NCBI GenBank assembly: GCA_023431345.1
Contig: JAEYWK010000063.1
Span: 1-64,000 of the forward strand
Direction: 5' to 3'
From: Pseudomonadota bacterium
Lineage (GTDB): Bacteria > Myxococcota_A > Polyangia > Polyangiales > Polyangiaceae
Length of the DNA: 64,000 bases
Below, one piece after another: positions 51,319-58,614 of the stretch. The notes beneath the pieces are model-generated. The model was given only the letters and a program-made list of their open reading frames with translations. It searched no databases and was not told the DNA's origin. Position 1 is the stretch's first letter; each line of letters begins with the position of its first letter. The position numbers were made by a program, and so were the translations under genes.

Positions 51319-51959
51319 CTAGTGATGCGGGTGACCGATAGGGCGTGATGCAACTCGATCACGAACCTGCTTGAGTAGGTTGAACGTGCACTCGATCTCG
51401 GAGCGGGACTTGTATAGCTGCTTGTCGTTCGGAAATTTACCGGCGCGGCTGCCGTTGGAGGGGATGACAGGCAAGCAGCCCTGGCAGGCCAATGCCGCGC
51501 GAAATGCGTCTGAATAGTAGGGCTTGTCGGCCAGGATGCAGCTTGACCGTGCGCGCTGAACCAGTTCGCTGGCAGGCCGGCTATCGTGTCGCTGGCCCTC
51601 GGTGATCTCGAAAACTAACGGCAGGCCCAGAGCATCAACGACCAAGTGAACCTTGGTCGTCAGGCCACCACGAGACCGACCGATGCGGTGCTCCGACGGC
51701 CCCCTTTTGCTCCGGCTGCGTGCTGATGGGCGCGATTGATCGTGCTGTCGATGCTGTGCCGCTCATCGTCGGAGTCTTGACGAAGCGCTTCGAACAGACG
51801 CTGCCAGATACCCTTGCTTGCCCAGCGGTCGAAGCGATTGAACACGGTCTTCCAGGGACCAAAGTCGCTGGGAAGATCCCGCCACGGCGCGCCCGGCTCG
51901 CCCTGCGCGCCCAGCTGGGCGCGGCGCGCGCGGGCCAGGCCCGCGCCACAAACCTCGGC
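51319..51959 (-). pseudogene. IS5-family (IS427-like) transposase, truncated and frameshifted
   Basis: Frame 1 (open from 51959 to the TGA at 51660) encodes WRDLPSDFGPWKTVFNRFDRW, IDSTINRAHQHAAGAKGG, with the DDE-region Asp in DSTI. The rest, SRGGLTTKVHLVVDALGLPL, TEGQRHDSRPASEL, ILADKPYYSDAFR and YKSRSEIECTFNLLKQ (second Asp, and Glu), is in the -1 frame and ends at 51319. The switch is needed near an A4G5 run at 51700-51708 (minus strand), so it could be programmed frameshifting, as in other IS5 elements. The N-terminal ~40 residues are missing (replaced by terminal-repeat sequence) and the C-terminus is short, so the element is probably non-autonomous. Confidence 0.8.
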
Positions 51960-52057
51960 CTACAAACAAACGGGCCCAACGTCGCCTCACGGACCGTCGG
52001 GCACGGGCACGGGCACGTTTACGGGCAGGCGCGAGCGATTCCAATTAGGGACACGCC
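51930..52057 (-). repeat. Right terminal inverted repeat of the IS5-type element (copy C)
   Basis: Closest to copy A at 1-122, in the same orientation: both contain CCGCGCCACAAACCT, the ACAAACGGGCCCAACG region and CACGGACCGTCGGGCACGGG. It occupies the place where the transposase N-terminus would be encoded. Confidence 0.8.
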
Positions 52058-52492
52058 CTAGCCTGGCGAGCTCGATGGACGGTCCATCAGCTCTCCGCCG
52101 ATGCCGAGCGATTGGTGCAGGCGGCCGAGCGCTTCCTCGACCGCGCGACGCTCCTCGCTCGACAGCGCAGCTTTACCGGAGCGATGCAGCGCGTAGCGTA
52201 GCGTCGCCGCTTCGAGTGATGACAGCGCGGCGGTGCGCGTGAAGCCCAGCTCCTCCACCCGGTAGCGCAAGTGCACCTGCCCGTCCGTCAGCACGCGCTC
52301 GCCGACTATTTCCGCGGCGGGCTTGGGGGTGCCGGCGAGCTGCCGCAAGATGCCGCGCACCCGAGCCGCTCGCCGGCGCACCTTCGCCGCCTCCGGTCGC
52401 TCGAACAGCCAGAAGAAGCGATTGCGCGCGAAAGTGCGGGGCGCCAGGATCAGAGCCGCCAAGAGCGCGTCCAGATCCACGTCCGGGTTCAC
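52058..52492 (-). CDS. Unknown 144-residue protein downstream of prfA
   Basis: 144 residues, no family recognised. The N-terminus is hydrophobic-basic (DLDALLAALILAPRTFARNRFFWLFERPEAAKVRRRAARVRG), then an Arg/Leu/Glu-rich helical region. ATG 52492 overlaps the prfA stop by 4 bp, so it is translationally coupled to release factor 1, at the place where prmC is usually found. The stop TAG (52058-52060) is in the CTAG at the IS insertion border. Confidence 0.65.
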   Translation of the reverse strand: MNPDVDLDALLAALILAPRTFARNRFFWLFERPEAAKVRRRAARVRGILRQLAGTPKPAAEIVGERVLTDGQVHLRYRVEELGFTRTAALSSLEAATLRYALHRSGKAALSSEERRAVEEALGRLHQSLGIGGELMDRPSSSPG

Positions 52493-53571
52493 GCGTCGTC
52501 ACCCTGGGGCTTCTGCGCCTCGAGCAAGGCGGCTTGATGGTGCGCCAGCACCGCGTCGAGCATTTCGTCCAAGTCGCCTTCCATCACGCGGTCGAGCTTG
52601 TACAGCGTGAGCCCGATGCGGTGATCGGTGAGGCGGTTCTGGGGGAAGTTATAGGTGCGAATCTTCTCCGAGCGATCACCGCCGCCGACCATGCCGCGGC
52701 GCTCGTCGCGGATCGCCTCCGCTTGCTTTTGCTGCTCGATGTCGAGCAAGCGGCTGCGCAGCACCTTCATGGCCTTGGCGCGGTTCTTCAGCTGGCTGCG
52801 CTCGTCTTGGCACTTGACGATGATGCCGCTCGGCAAGTGCGTGATCTGCACGGCGCTGTTGGTGGTGTTCACGCCTTGCCCGCCCGGCCCGCCCGACGCG
52901 GCGATGTCGACCTTGAGGTCCTTCTCGTCGATGGCGACGTCGACGTCTTCCGCTTCGGGCAAGACGGCGACGGTGGCGGTCGAGGTGTGGATGCGGCCCT
53001 GCGCTTCGGTGGCGGGCACGCGCTGCACGCGGTGCACGCCGCCCTCGTACTTCAGGCTCGAGAAGACGCGCTGACCCGTCACGAGCGCGATCACCTCTTT
53101 GATGCCGCCCGCGGACGCATCGCTGGTGTTCATGATCTCGACGCGCCAGCCGCGCGTCTCGGCGTGGCGGGTGTACATGCGCAGCAGGTCGGCCGCGAAC
53201 AACGCCGCCTCCTCCCCGCCGGTGCCGGCTCGGATTTCGAGGATGGTGTTACGCTCGTCGTTCGGGTCCCGCGGTAGCAGCAGGATCTGGATTTCGCGCT
53301 CGAGCTTCTCGAGCTTCTCGTTGAGCTCGGGCAGCTCCTGCTCGGCGAGGGGACCGAGCTCCGGATCGGACAGCGCCTCCTTGTCGTCGGCGATCTGCTT
53401 GGTGAGCCGCGTCCAGCGGGCGAACGCTTCCGTGACGGGCAAGAGCTGCGCGCGCTCGCGGTTCAGGGCCGTGAGCGCCTGCGGGTCAGCGAGCGTCTTC
53501 GGATCGCACAGCAGCTGCTCGACCTCGGAGAAGCGGCGCGAAAGCGACTCGAGCTTGGCGGCGGGGATCAT
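52489..53571 (-). CDS. prfA: Peptide chain release factor 1
   Basis: 360 residues, exactly the usual size. The GGQ motif lies in ASGGPGGQGVNTTNSAVQ (about residue 233). The codon-recognition PAT motif is in RVQRVPATEAQGRIHTS, which marks RF1 (UAA/UAG) rather than RF2. ATG 53571 overlaps the DUF1385 gene stop by ATGA. It belongs to the rpmE-DUF1385-prfA cluster seen in many bacteria. Confidence 0.97.
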   Translation of the reverse strand: MIPAAKLESLSRRFSEVEQLLCDPKTLADPQALTALNRERAQLLPVTEAFARWTRLTKQIADDKEALSDPELGPLAEQELPELNEKLEKLEREIQILLLPRDPNDERNTILEIRAGTGGEEAALFAADLLRMYTRHAETRGWRVEIMNTSDASAGGIKEVIALVTGQRVFSSLKYEGGVHRVQRVPATEAQGRIHTSTATVAVLPEAEDVDVAIDEKDLKVDIAASGGPGGQGVNTTNSAVQITHLPSGIIVKCQDERSQLKNRAKAMKVLRSRLLDIEQQKQAEAIRDERRGMVGGGDRSEKIRTYNFPQNRLTDHRIGLTLYKLDRVMEGDLDEMLDAVLAHHQAALLEAQKPQGDDA

Positions 53572-54707
53572 GCGGCTTGGGCCGGCTCCGCCAGGGCGGC
53601 GTAGCTCGGGAACGAAGCGTCGGCCTCCTGCACGACCGCTTCTCCCTTCTCGACGCGCAGCGTAACGAGCAGCGCCGACAGCGCGACCTCGAGCTGCCGA
53701 TCGTCGGGCTCGATGGTGGTGATCTTCTGGACCAAGAAGCCCGGCCACAGCAGCGCCGAGAGCGGGCCCGTCGAGCAGTGCTTGGCGAGCACGCGCTGCA
53801 GCTCGAACGTGATGGCCGCGATCAGCGGCAAGAACGGCAGCTTCATGAGGAAGAACAACACGTTGTCGCCGAGCTTGCCAAGACCGAGCTGGGGCAAGAA
53901 CGGGCCGAGGGCGCTGAACACGAGGATCGAGACCAGCGCGACCATGACGATGAAGGTCGTGCCGCAGCGCGGGTGCAGCGTGGTCTGGCGTCGCGCGTTC
54001 TCGACCGTGAGCGCTTCGCCGGACTCGTAGGTGTAAATCGATTTGTGCTCGGCGCCGTGATACTGAAACACGCGGTAGATCTCGGGCAGCCGGCGGATCA
54101 GCAGCATGTAGCCGACGAGGATCAGCAGCTTGGCCGAGGACGTCAGCAGCTGGAAGACGGGCGAGCGTACGTCGAGGTCGAGCCCGAACAGCGCGGACGT
54201 GCCGGCCGCGAAGGCCTGCGGCAGCGCCACGAACAGGCCGATCGCGAACACGATGCTGAGCAAGCCCAGCAGGCTCTTGCCCTTGGCTTCGCCCGCGGGA
54301 GCAGACGCAGGCAGCTCCGGCTCCGCCGTCATCAGGTGCACGATGGGCAGCGACAACGCCGACAGCAGCGCCGTGCCGCTCTTGGCCTGGGCCTTCTTGG
54401 CTGCTTCCTCGCGCTCCTCTTCCTCGAGATCCCGCTCGAAGATCTCGGCCGAGAACCGCAGCGCTTGGCTGCCGAGCCTCAGCGCCTCTACCAGCGCCAC
54501 CATGCCGCGCACGATGGGCCAGGCGCGCTTGCCCGTTCGCACGTCGTTCATGGGGCGCTCGCGCACGACGAGCGAGCCGTCACGGCGGCGCACCACGGCC
54601 GAGAAAGCGTGAGGCGAGCGCATCATCACGCCCTCGAGTAGCGCCTGTCCGCCGATGTAGGGGCGCGCGACTCCGTCCGGTCCGACCACCGCAGGCTGAT
54701 TCGACAT
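53568..54707 (-). CDS. DUF1385 family membrane protein (YqhQ-like)
   Basis: 379 residues. Family motifs are YIGGQALLEGVMMRSPHAF near the N-terminus, RGMVALVEALRLGSQAL, and YHGAEHKSIYTYESGEALTVENARRQTTLHPRCGTTF. Several membrane helices follow the charged segment (FERDLEEEEREEAAKK). It is a conserved neighbour of prfA/rpmE in many phyla; its role is unknown. ATG 54707 is the start that puts IGGQALLEG at the normal distance. Confidence 0.92.
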   Translation of the reverse strand: MSNQPAVVGPDGVARPYIGGQALLEGVMMRSPHAFSAVVRRRDGSLVVRERPMNDVRTGKRAWPIVRGMVALVEALRLGSQALRFSAEIFERDLEEEEREEAAKKAQAKSGTALLSALSLPIVHLMTAEPELPASAPAGEAKGKSLLGLLSIVFAIGLFVALPQAFAAGTSALFGLDLDVRSPVFQLLTSSAKLLILVGYMLLIRRLPEIYRVFQYHGAEHKSIYTYESGEALTVENARRQTTLHPRCGTTFIVMVALVSILVFSALGPFLPQLGLGKLGDNVLFFLMKLPFLPLIAAITFELQRVLAKHCSTGPLSALLWPGFLVQKITTIEPDDRQLEVALSALLVTLRVEKGEAVVQEADASFPSYAALAEPAQAA

Positions 54708-54760
54708 CTGATCTCTACTATAGCGACGCGCCACGGACCTGTCCGGGGCCGCGACGCGAG

Positions 54761-54826
54761 AAAGGCGGGAAACCAGGCGAGCCCCGAGGTTTCAGTCTCG
54801 GAGGCCTCAGCCCAGATCCCGCCTTT
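54761..54826 (-). terminator. Nested hairpin between rpmE and the DUF1385 gene
   Basis: A 10-bp perfect outer stem (AAAGGCGGGA at 54761-54770 with TCCCGCCTTT at 54817-54826) encloses an inner CCGAG/CTCGG hairpin (54784-54801). It lies 22 bp past the rpmE stop. On the minus strand the T-run is short, so it may be a partial terminator or attenuator tuning the ratio of L31 to the DUF1385-prfA genes. Confidence 0.5.
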
Positions 54827-54847
54827 TTGGCGTTTCGCGCGCTCGCG

Positions 54848-55060
54848 CTACTTCTTGGCGCCGGGCTGACCGTACTTCTTGCGGAAGCGGTCGACGCGGC
54901 CCTGCGTATCCATCAAGCGATGCTTGCCCGTGTAGAACGGGTGACAAGCCGCGCAGACGTCGACCACGAGCTCGGTCTTGGTGGAGCGGGTCTCGAACTT
55001 GTTGCCGCACGCGCAGGTGACCGACACAGCCTGGTACGCGGGATGAATGCCTTCTTGCAT
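54848..55060 (-). CDS. rpmE: 50S ribosomal protein L31, zinc-binding type
   Basis: 70 residues starting at ATG 55060 after GGAGATCACC. The start is MQEGIHPAYQ. Cys16, Cys18, Cys36 and Cys39 (CAC...CAAC) make this the C+ zinc-binding form. FYTGKHRLMDTQGRVDRFRKKYG is typical. Zinc-binding L31 is usually replaced by a C- form under zinc starvation; no Zur site was identified. First gene of the rpmE-DUF1385-prfA group. Confidence 0.96.
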   Translation of the reverse strand: MQEGIHPAYQAVSVTCACGNKFETRSTKTELVVDVCAACHPFYTGKHRLMDTQGRVDRFRKKYGQPGAKK

Positions 55061-55285
55061 GGTGATCTCCTGGGCCTCATGCGCCAAATCGCTGGGGGGC
55101 CGAAAGGGGAGGCGCAACCTAATCTCGGATCCGCCTTCGAGCAAGGCGCTCAGATAATCTGGCGCGCTTTGGCCTCAGCGGCGGGCCCTCACCCGCAATA
55201 ATTCAGCGATTACGATTGCTTGAGAGCCTGGGCGCCCGTCCGGTCCGAACTTGACGGGGTCACCGCGATCGGACAGTTTCGGGGC

Positions 55286-56257
55286 GTGGCTGGCAAAAAG
55301 TCGACTCGGCGCGAGGCGCTAGAGCGAATCGGCCTGACTGGCGCCGTGCTGGGCGCTTCTGCGCTCACCGCGCGCCTCCTCTACGATCAGGGGGGTTACG
55401 GTCTGTCGGCCCCGCCCGGCGAGCGTCAGGTGCGGGATTTTCGCGTGAAGGGCGACCCGAAGCTCGAGCTCGCCATCGCCAAGAGCAGCACGTCGCCAGA
55501 AGAGCTCGTGCGCCGCGCGGTCGGCGCGCTGGGTGGAATGAAGCAGTTCGTCTCGAACGGCGATATCGTCGCCGTGAAGCCCAACATCGGTTGGGACCGC
55601 ATGCCCGTGCACGCGGCCAACACCAACCCGCGCGTCGTGGCCGAGGTGGTGAAGCTGTGCTTCGACGCGGGCGCGAAGCAGGTGGTGGTCACCGACGCCT
55701 CGTGCAACGAGCCGAATCGGTGCTTTCAAAAGTCGGGCATCTGGCGCGCGACCCACGCCTTGGGCGCGACCGTTATTTTGCCGTCGGCCCACCGCTTCCG
55801 TGAGCTGCGCATGAAGGGCGACGTCCTCGACTTGTGGCCCGTTTACACGCCGCTGGTGAACGCCGACAAGGTGATCAACATCCCCGTCGCCAAGCATCAC
55901 AACCTCTCCAAGTACACGGGTGCGATGAAGAATTGGTACGGCTTGCTCGGCGGCCGTCGCAACCGACTCCACCAGAACATCGACGTTTCCATCGCAGATC
56001 TGGCGACGTTCATGCGCCCGACGCTCACCATCGTCGACGCGACGCGCGTCTTGCTCCGTAACGGTCCGCAAGGTGGCAACATCGACGACGCGAAGGACGT
56101 GCACCAAGTCATCGCGAGCCTCGATCAAGTGGCGGCCGACGCCTACGCGTGCGGATTGATCGGCGAGCGGCCCGAGAACGTGAAGTACCTGAAGCTCGGG
56201 CACGAGCGCGGCATCGGCAACATGAATTGGCACGACGTGCCTCAAATCGAGGTCTAG
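55286..56257 (+). CDS. DUF362 domain protein with twin-arginine-like leader
   Basis: About 323 residues from GTG 55286. The leader KKSTRREALERIGLTGAVLGASAL has a twin-arginine pair and a hydrophobic stretch, suggesting Tat export, possibly via the tatA seen here. DUF362 signatures: NGDIVAVKPNIGWDRMP, VVTDASCNEP, NIPVAKHHNLSKYTGAMKNWYGLL and LTIVDATRVLL. DUF362 proteins are tied to FeS chemistry. The stop overlaps the next gene's GTG (TAGTG), so it is coupled to the polyferredoxin gene. A longer frame from TTG 55220 is possible. Confidence 0.85.
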   Translation: MAGKKSTRREALERIGLTGAVLGASALTARLLYDQGGYGLSAPPGERQVRDFRVKGDPKLELAIAKSSTSPEELVRRAVGALGGMKQFVSNGDIVAVKPNIGWDRMPVHAANTNPRVVAEVVKLCFDAGAKQVVVTDASCNEPNRCFQKSGIWRATHALGATVILPSAHRFRELRMKGDVLDLWPVYTPLVNADKVINIPVAKHHNLSKYTGAMKNWYGLLGGRRNRLHQNIDVSIADLATFMRPTLTIVDATRVLLRNGPQGGNIDDAKDVHQVIASLDQVAADAYACGLIGERPENVKYLKLGHERGIGNMNWHDVPQIEV

Positions 56258-58242
56258 TGGCGGCCCCGCAGCAGCCCGGTCATCAATTCCCGGAAGTCAT
56301 CCCGTGGCTCACCGGAGCGCCCGGCCCTGTCCAGGCTCTGGACGCCGCGCGCGGGAGGGGAGGCGCAAGGAGGCATTTGCGGATCGTCGCGCAGGGCGCG
56401 GCGCCGGTAGCAGTGACGGCGGCGGCGAGCGTGGCGGCGCCGGTAGCGGTGACGGCGGCGGCGAGCGTGGCGACGCCGGTCGCGACCGCGCCTGCCAAGC
56501 CCGTCAAGCCGAAGAAGAAGCGGCCGGGGTCGGGCATCCCGCCGCGCAAGATCATCCGTAACTTGGTCTGGCTGCGGCGAGTCTCGCAGATCGGCTTCTT
56601 CGCGCTGTTCTTCTATTTCCTCGCGCACACGGCGTTCCGCGGAACCTTCGCGGCACAGTCGGGCGAGCCCGTGCGCTTGCCGCTCCCCGTCGAAGCCTTC
56701 TTGCTGGCGGATCCGTTCGTTGCGGCGATGACGCTGCTCAGCACGCACGCCGTCTATCGGGGCTTGGCTTGGTCGCTGGTGATCGTCGCGCTCACGTTGG
56801 TGTTCGGGCGCGTGTTCTGCGGTTGGATCTGCCCGTTCGGGACGCTGCACCACTTCTTCGCTTGGATCTTCCCGAGCCGCTACGGCAAGGGCAGCTCTCG
56901 CGTCGAAGCCAACAAGACCCACGGCTGGCAAGCCGGCAAGTATTACTTGATGTGGGGCTTCTTGGCGGCGGCGCTCGCCGGTAGCGCGATCGGCGGCTTG
57001 CTCGATCCGATCTGCGTCGCCGTGCGCGCCATCGGCCTCGGCGTGATCCCGGCGCTACAATACCTGGGGATCCACGGCAATAACGCGATCGCCGCCACGA
57101 ACGTGCGCCCGCTGCAGGTCGCGGCCGACGGCGCGCAAGACATCCTGGCGCAGCAGCTGTGGACCGCGAACCAGAGCTACTTCCACCAGACCTGGCTGAT
57201 CGTCTTCTTGCTGGTGGCGATTCTATTCATGAATCGCTTCATCCCGCGCTTCTGGTGTCGCGCGCTCTGCCCGCTCGGCGCGTTCCTCGGCGTGATGAGC
57301 CGCTTCGCGCTGTTCGGGATGGAGAAAGATCACAGCAAGTGCACCGACTGCAATCTCTGCCTCGTCAACTGCCAGGGCGCCGATAGCCCGCAGGGCGGCG
57401 TGAAGCACCGCCAAGACGAGTGCCACATGTGTCTCAACTGCGAGAACGCATGTCCGGAGGACGTGATCAAGTTCCGCTTCTTGCCGAGCCGCAAGGCGAC
57501 GATCCAAAAGCCGGATCTGCAGCGCCGCACCGTCGTGGCGTCCGCCGCCGCGGGCGCGGTGGCGATCCCGGCGATGCGCATCGCCAATTGGCCCGACCGG
57601 GCCTACAGCGAGAAGGTGATCCGTCCGCCCGGCTCGGTCGAAGAGCGCGAGTTCCTCGAGCGCTGCATCCGCTGCGCCGAGTGCATGAAGGTGTGCCCCA
57701 ACAACGCGCTTCACCCCGCGTTCTTCGAGGCCGGGCTCGAGGGGCTGTGGACTCCGATTTTGGTGCCTCGCATCGGCTACTGCGAGTACAGCTGCGTGCT
57801 CTGCGGCCAAGTTTGCCCCACCGGCGCCATTCAGAAGATCACCGAGCTCGAGAAGACCGGTAGAGACGAGAGAACCGGCAAGGAGCAGAAGCCGATCAGC
57901 GTGGGTACGGCGATGTACGACCAAGGCCGCTGCCTGCCGTGGTCGATGGCGACGCCCTGCATCGTCTGCGAGGAGTTCTGTCCTACTTCTCCGAAGGCCA
58001 TCTGGGCCGAGGAAGTCGACGTTCCCAAGCGCGAGAGTCACTACAAAGAGAAGGGCGAGCACCCGGCCATGGTGACCATCAAGGTGCAGCGCCCTCACGT
58101 CGACCCGTCGCTTTGCATCGGCTGCGGCGCCTGCGAGAAGGTCTGCCCGATCGTGGACAAGCCCGCCGTTTACGTGACCAACGCGGGCGAGACGCGCTCG
58201 AAGACGAACGTGATTTTGCTCGAAAATACCAGCTACAGCTGA
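56257..58242 (+). CDS. Membrane polyferredoxin (NapH/YccM-like 4Fe-4S protein)
   Basis: About 661 residues. A Pro/Ala-rich N-terminus with a 12-residue repeat (APVAVTAAASVA) precedes membrane helices. NapH-type segments are FCGWICPFGTLHHFFAW and FWCRALCPLGAFLG. Cys clusters for several 4Fe-4S centres follow: CTDCNLCLVNC, CHMCLNCENACP, CIRCAECMKVCP, CVLCGQVCP, CIVCEEFCP and CIGCGACEKVCP. It should move electrons across or along the membrane, probably to the coupled DUF362 partner; donor and acceptor are unknown. GTG 56257 overlaps the DUF362 stop. Confidence 0.88.
   Translation: MAAPQQPGHQFPEVIPWLTGAPGPVQALDAARGRGGARRHLRIVAQGAAPVAVTAAASVAAPVAVTAAASVATPVATAPAKPVKPKKKRPGSGIPPRKIIRNLVWLRRVSQIGFFALFFYFLAHTAFRGTFAAQSGEPVRLPLPVEAFLLADPFVAAMTLLSTHAVYRGLAWSLVIVALTLVFGRVFCGWICPFGTLHHFFAWIFPSRYGKGSSRVEANKTHGWQAGKYYLMWGFLAAALAGSAIGGLLDPICVAVRAIGLGVIPALQYLGIHGNNAIAATNVRPLQVAADGAQDILAQQLWTANQSYFHQTWLIVFLLVAILFMNRFIPRFWCRALCPLGAFLGVMSRFALFGMEKDHSKCTDCNLCLVNCQGADSPQGGVKHRQDECHMCLNCENACPEDVIKFRFLPSRKATIQKPDLQRRTVVASAAAGAVAIPAMRIANWPDRAYSEKVIRPPGSVEEREFLERCIRCAECMKVCPNNALHPAFFEAGLEGLWTPILVPRIGYCEYSCVLCGQVCPTGAIQKITELEKTGRDERTGKEQKPISVGTAMYDQGRCLPWSMATPCIVCEEFCPTSPKAIWAEEVDVPKRESHYKEKGEHPAMVTIKVQRPHVDPSLCIGCGACEKVCPIVDKPAVYVTNAGETRSKTNVILLENTSYS
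56401..56472. repeat. 36-bp in-frame tandem repeat (two copies)
   Basis: 56401-56436 and 56437-56472 are nearly identical and encode APVAVTAAASVA twice, followed by a diverged partial copy. Located in the cytoplasmic linker of the polyferredoxin. Confidence 0.85.
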
Positions 58243-58614
58243 CCAGCGGTCAGTCCGCGCCGCTCCGCGTCAGCCGAGAGCGAGAATAACAGGGAGGAGG
58301 AGCCGGGACGGGGAGGGCTACGACGCGTGTCGTCCGTCGACGTGGGTCGGGGCGCCACGGTGTGTCGTCGCGTGCGTTGTTCGCGAGATGTGTACTGGTC
58401 TTTGCCCGCTCGCTCCGCGCGCCGCCCCCTGACCACCCATTCAGGTGCGCTCCGCCTCGGCTCCCGCCGCTGTCCCGAACTGTGCCGCGGCGCCAACGAA
58501 AACTGGCACAGGCAGCGAGCCATCGGTCACAATAGAGCGGACGTTGTTGGTGAGGTAGGGCGACGGGCATGTGGCCCGCTGCTTGCTGTGCGTGCAGTGG
58601 GGTGTGAGGTCCGC
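58243..58614. other. Intergenic region, no supported gene
   Basis: 372 bp between the polyferredoxin and the Cys-repeat lipoprotein. A plus-strand frame continues upstream of the lipoprotein start, but it is Arg/Ser-rich and lacks any domain. CTGACC and GGTCAG form a short palindrome at the polyferredoxin stop. No clear promoter was located. Confidence 0.4.

Larger units (their letters stand above)
51130..52057. mobile_element. Degenerate IS5-type element flanked by CTAG target duplication
   Basis: A 928-bp element with long imperfect inverted repeats (left about 51130-51245, right about 51930-52057) whose tips read GGCGTGTCCCT from both sides. It is flanked by CTAG at 51126-51129 and 52058-52061, the target preference expected of IS5/IS427-type elements (YTAR / NTAN). 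Inside is a broken minus-strand transposase. Removing the element and one CTAG rejoins two convergent genes whose stop codons would overlap on that CTAG. A third copy of the terminal repeat lies at 1-122. Confidence 0.85.

Noticed and set aside
51660..51720. Firm call of programmed -1 frameshifting in the transposase
   Set aside because: The A4G5 run is suggestive, but the element is truncated at both protein ends, so a plain decay mutation is equally possible.
58327..58614. N-terminal extension of the Cys-repeat lipoprotein
   Set aside because: The upstream residues are Arg/Ser-rich and would place the signal peptide internally; ATG 58615 gives a proper lipoprotein leader.
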